A DNA stretch of 5,310 nt, taken from positions 1 through 5,310 of the forward strand of contig CAZHOL010000021.1 in assembly GCA_964534415.1 (NCBI GenBank), written 5' to 3'. Shown piece by piece: positions 5,222 to 5,310 of this stretch. Every line of letters begins with the position of its first letter. The first letter of the stretch is position 1. The notes under the pieces are model-generated. The model saw only the letters and a program-made list of their open reading frames with translations, was not told the origin of the DNA and made no database searches. The translations under genes and the position numbers were made by a program. This stretch comes from CAYLNC01 sp964534415. Lineage in GTDB: Bacteria > Patescibacteriota > Minisyncoccia > Phycocordibacterales > JAACPR01.

Positions 5222-5310
5222 ATGAAAAGATTTATTTTGGGTTTTGCATTAGCTTTGGTTCTTGCATCAGCAAGCTCAGCTAGCGCATACACATATACTC
5301 GAGATTTGAC
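5222..5310 (+). CDS. Exported or surface protein, signal-peptide end only (partial, runs off the right edge)
   Basis: From the ATG at 5222, 29 full codons are open to the window edge. They begin MKRFILGFALALVLASASSA and continue SAYTYTRDL, with a Thr next. Residues 2-3 are basic, about 4-16 are hydrophobic, and the small-residue run ending in S-A-S-A before Tyr23 gives a signal peptidase I site. The mature protein would start near YTYTRDLT. In Parcubacteria, I recall this 'Y-T-F/Y-T-R-D-L-T' opening from secreted proteins that continue into peptidoglycan-binding-like repeats (G-S-x-G-x-D-V-x-x-L-Q). That continuation is outside the window, so the call is inference. There is no Shine-Dalgarno within the usual distance. 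A long structured leader and a strong promoter about 400 bases upstream suggest high or controlled expression. Confidence 0.8.
   Translation, partial: MKRFILGFALALVLASASSASAYTYTRDL

Overview
This window looks like a chromosomal segment of a Candidate Phyla Radiation (Patescibacteria) bacterium, most likely a Parcubacteria-type lineage. That assignment is inference. It rests on moderate-to-low GC, compact co-directional housekeeping genes, starts that mostly lack a Shine-Dalgarno sequence, a 261-aa winged-helix protein of a type I associate with this group, and a short exported-protein start of a kind common there. All readable genes use TAA or TAG stops. No in-frame TGA interrupts the long genes, so there is no sign of TGA recoding.

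Left part (1-3745, minus strand). Reading leftwards, the order is ftsK (septal DNA translocase), a 116-aa one-pass membrane protein with an Ig-like outer domain, recA (recombinase), and the first 17 codons of a gene resembling translation elongation factor P. ftsK and the small gene overlap by 8 bases and are probably co-translated. recA has its own promoter, with TATAAT placed so that transcription would start on or next to the A of the ATG. It is therefore probably a leaderless message.

Middle (3746-4709). A 178-bp divergent region separates ftsK from a plus-strand gene for a 261-aa protein with a C-terminal DeoR-like winged helix. Its 5' leader carries a perfect 9-bp inverted repeat (ATGTCTTTT / AAAAGACAT) and further AAAAGAC copies, which suggests autoregulation.

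Right part (4710-5310). A 512-bp stretch without a convincing gene is rich in signals. It holds a promoter directly at the stop codon of the regulator gene, an 8-bp dyad, a perfect DnaA-box match (TTATCCACA), and a strong promoter (TTAACA-N17-TATAAT). The RNA from that promoter would begin with one strand of a helix that closes a possible three-way junction (4823-4921). Further on is a run of consecutive inverted repeats (5065-5202). It ends 19 bases before the start of an exported protein whose signal peptide is visible and whose body lies beyond the window.

Together, the left cluster covers chromosome segregation, recombination and translation. The right side looks like a regulated surface or secreted protein locus with an elaborate leader. 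The best candidates for something undescribed are the regulator with its repeat array, the possible structured RNA, and the hairpin series.
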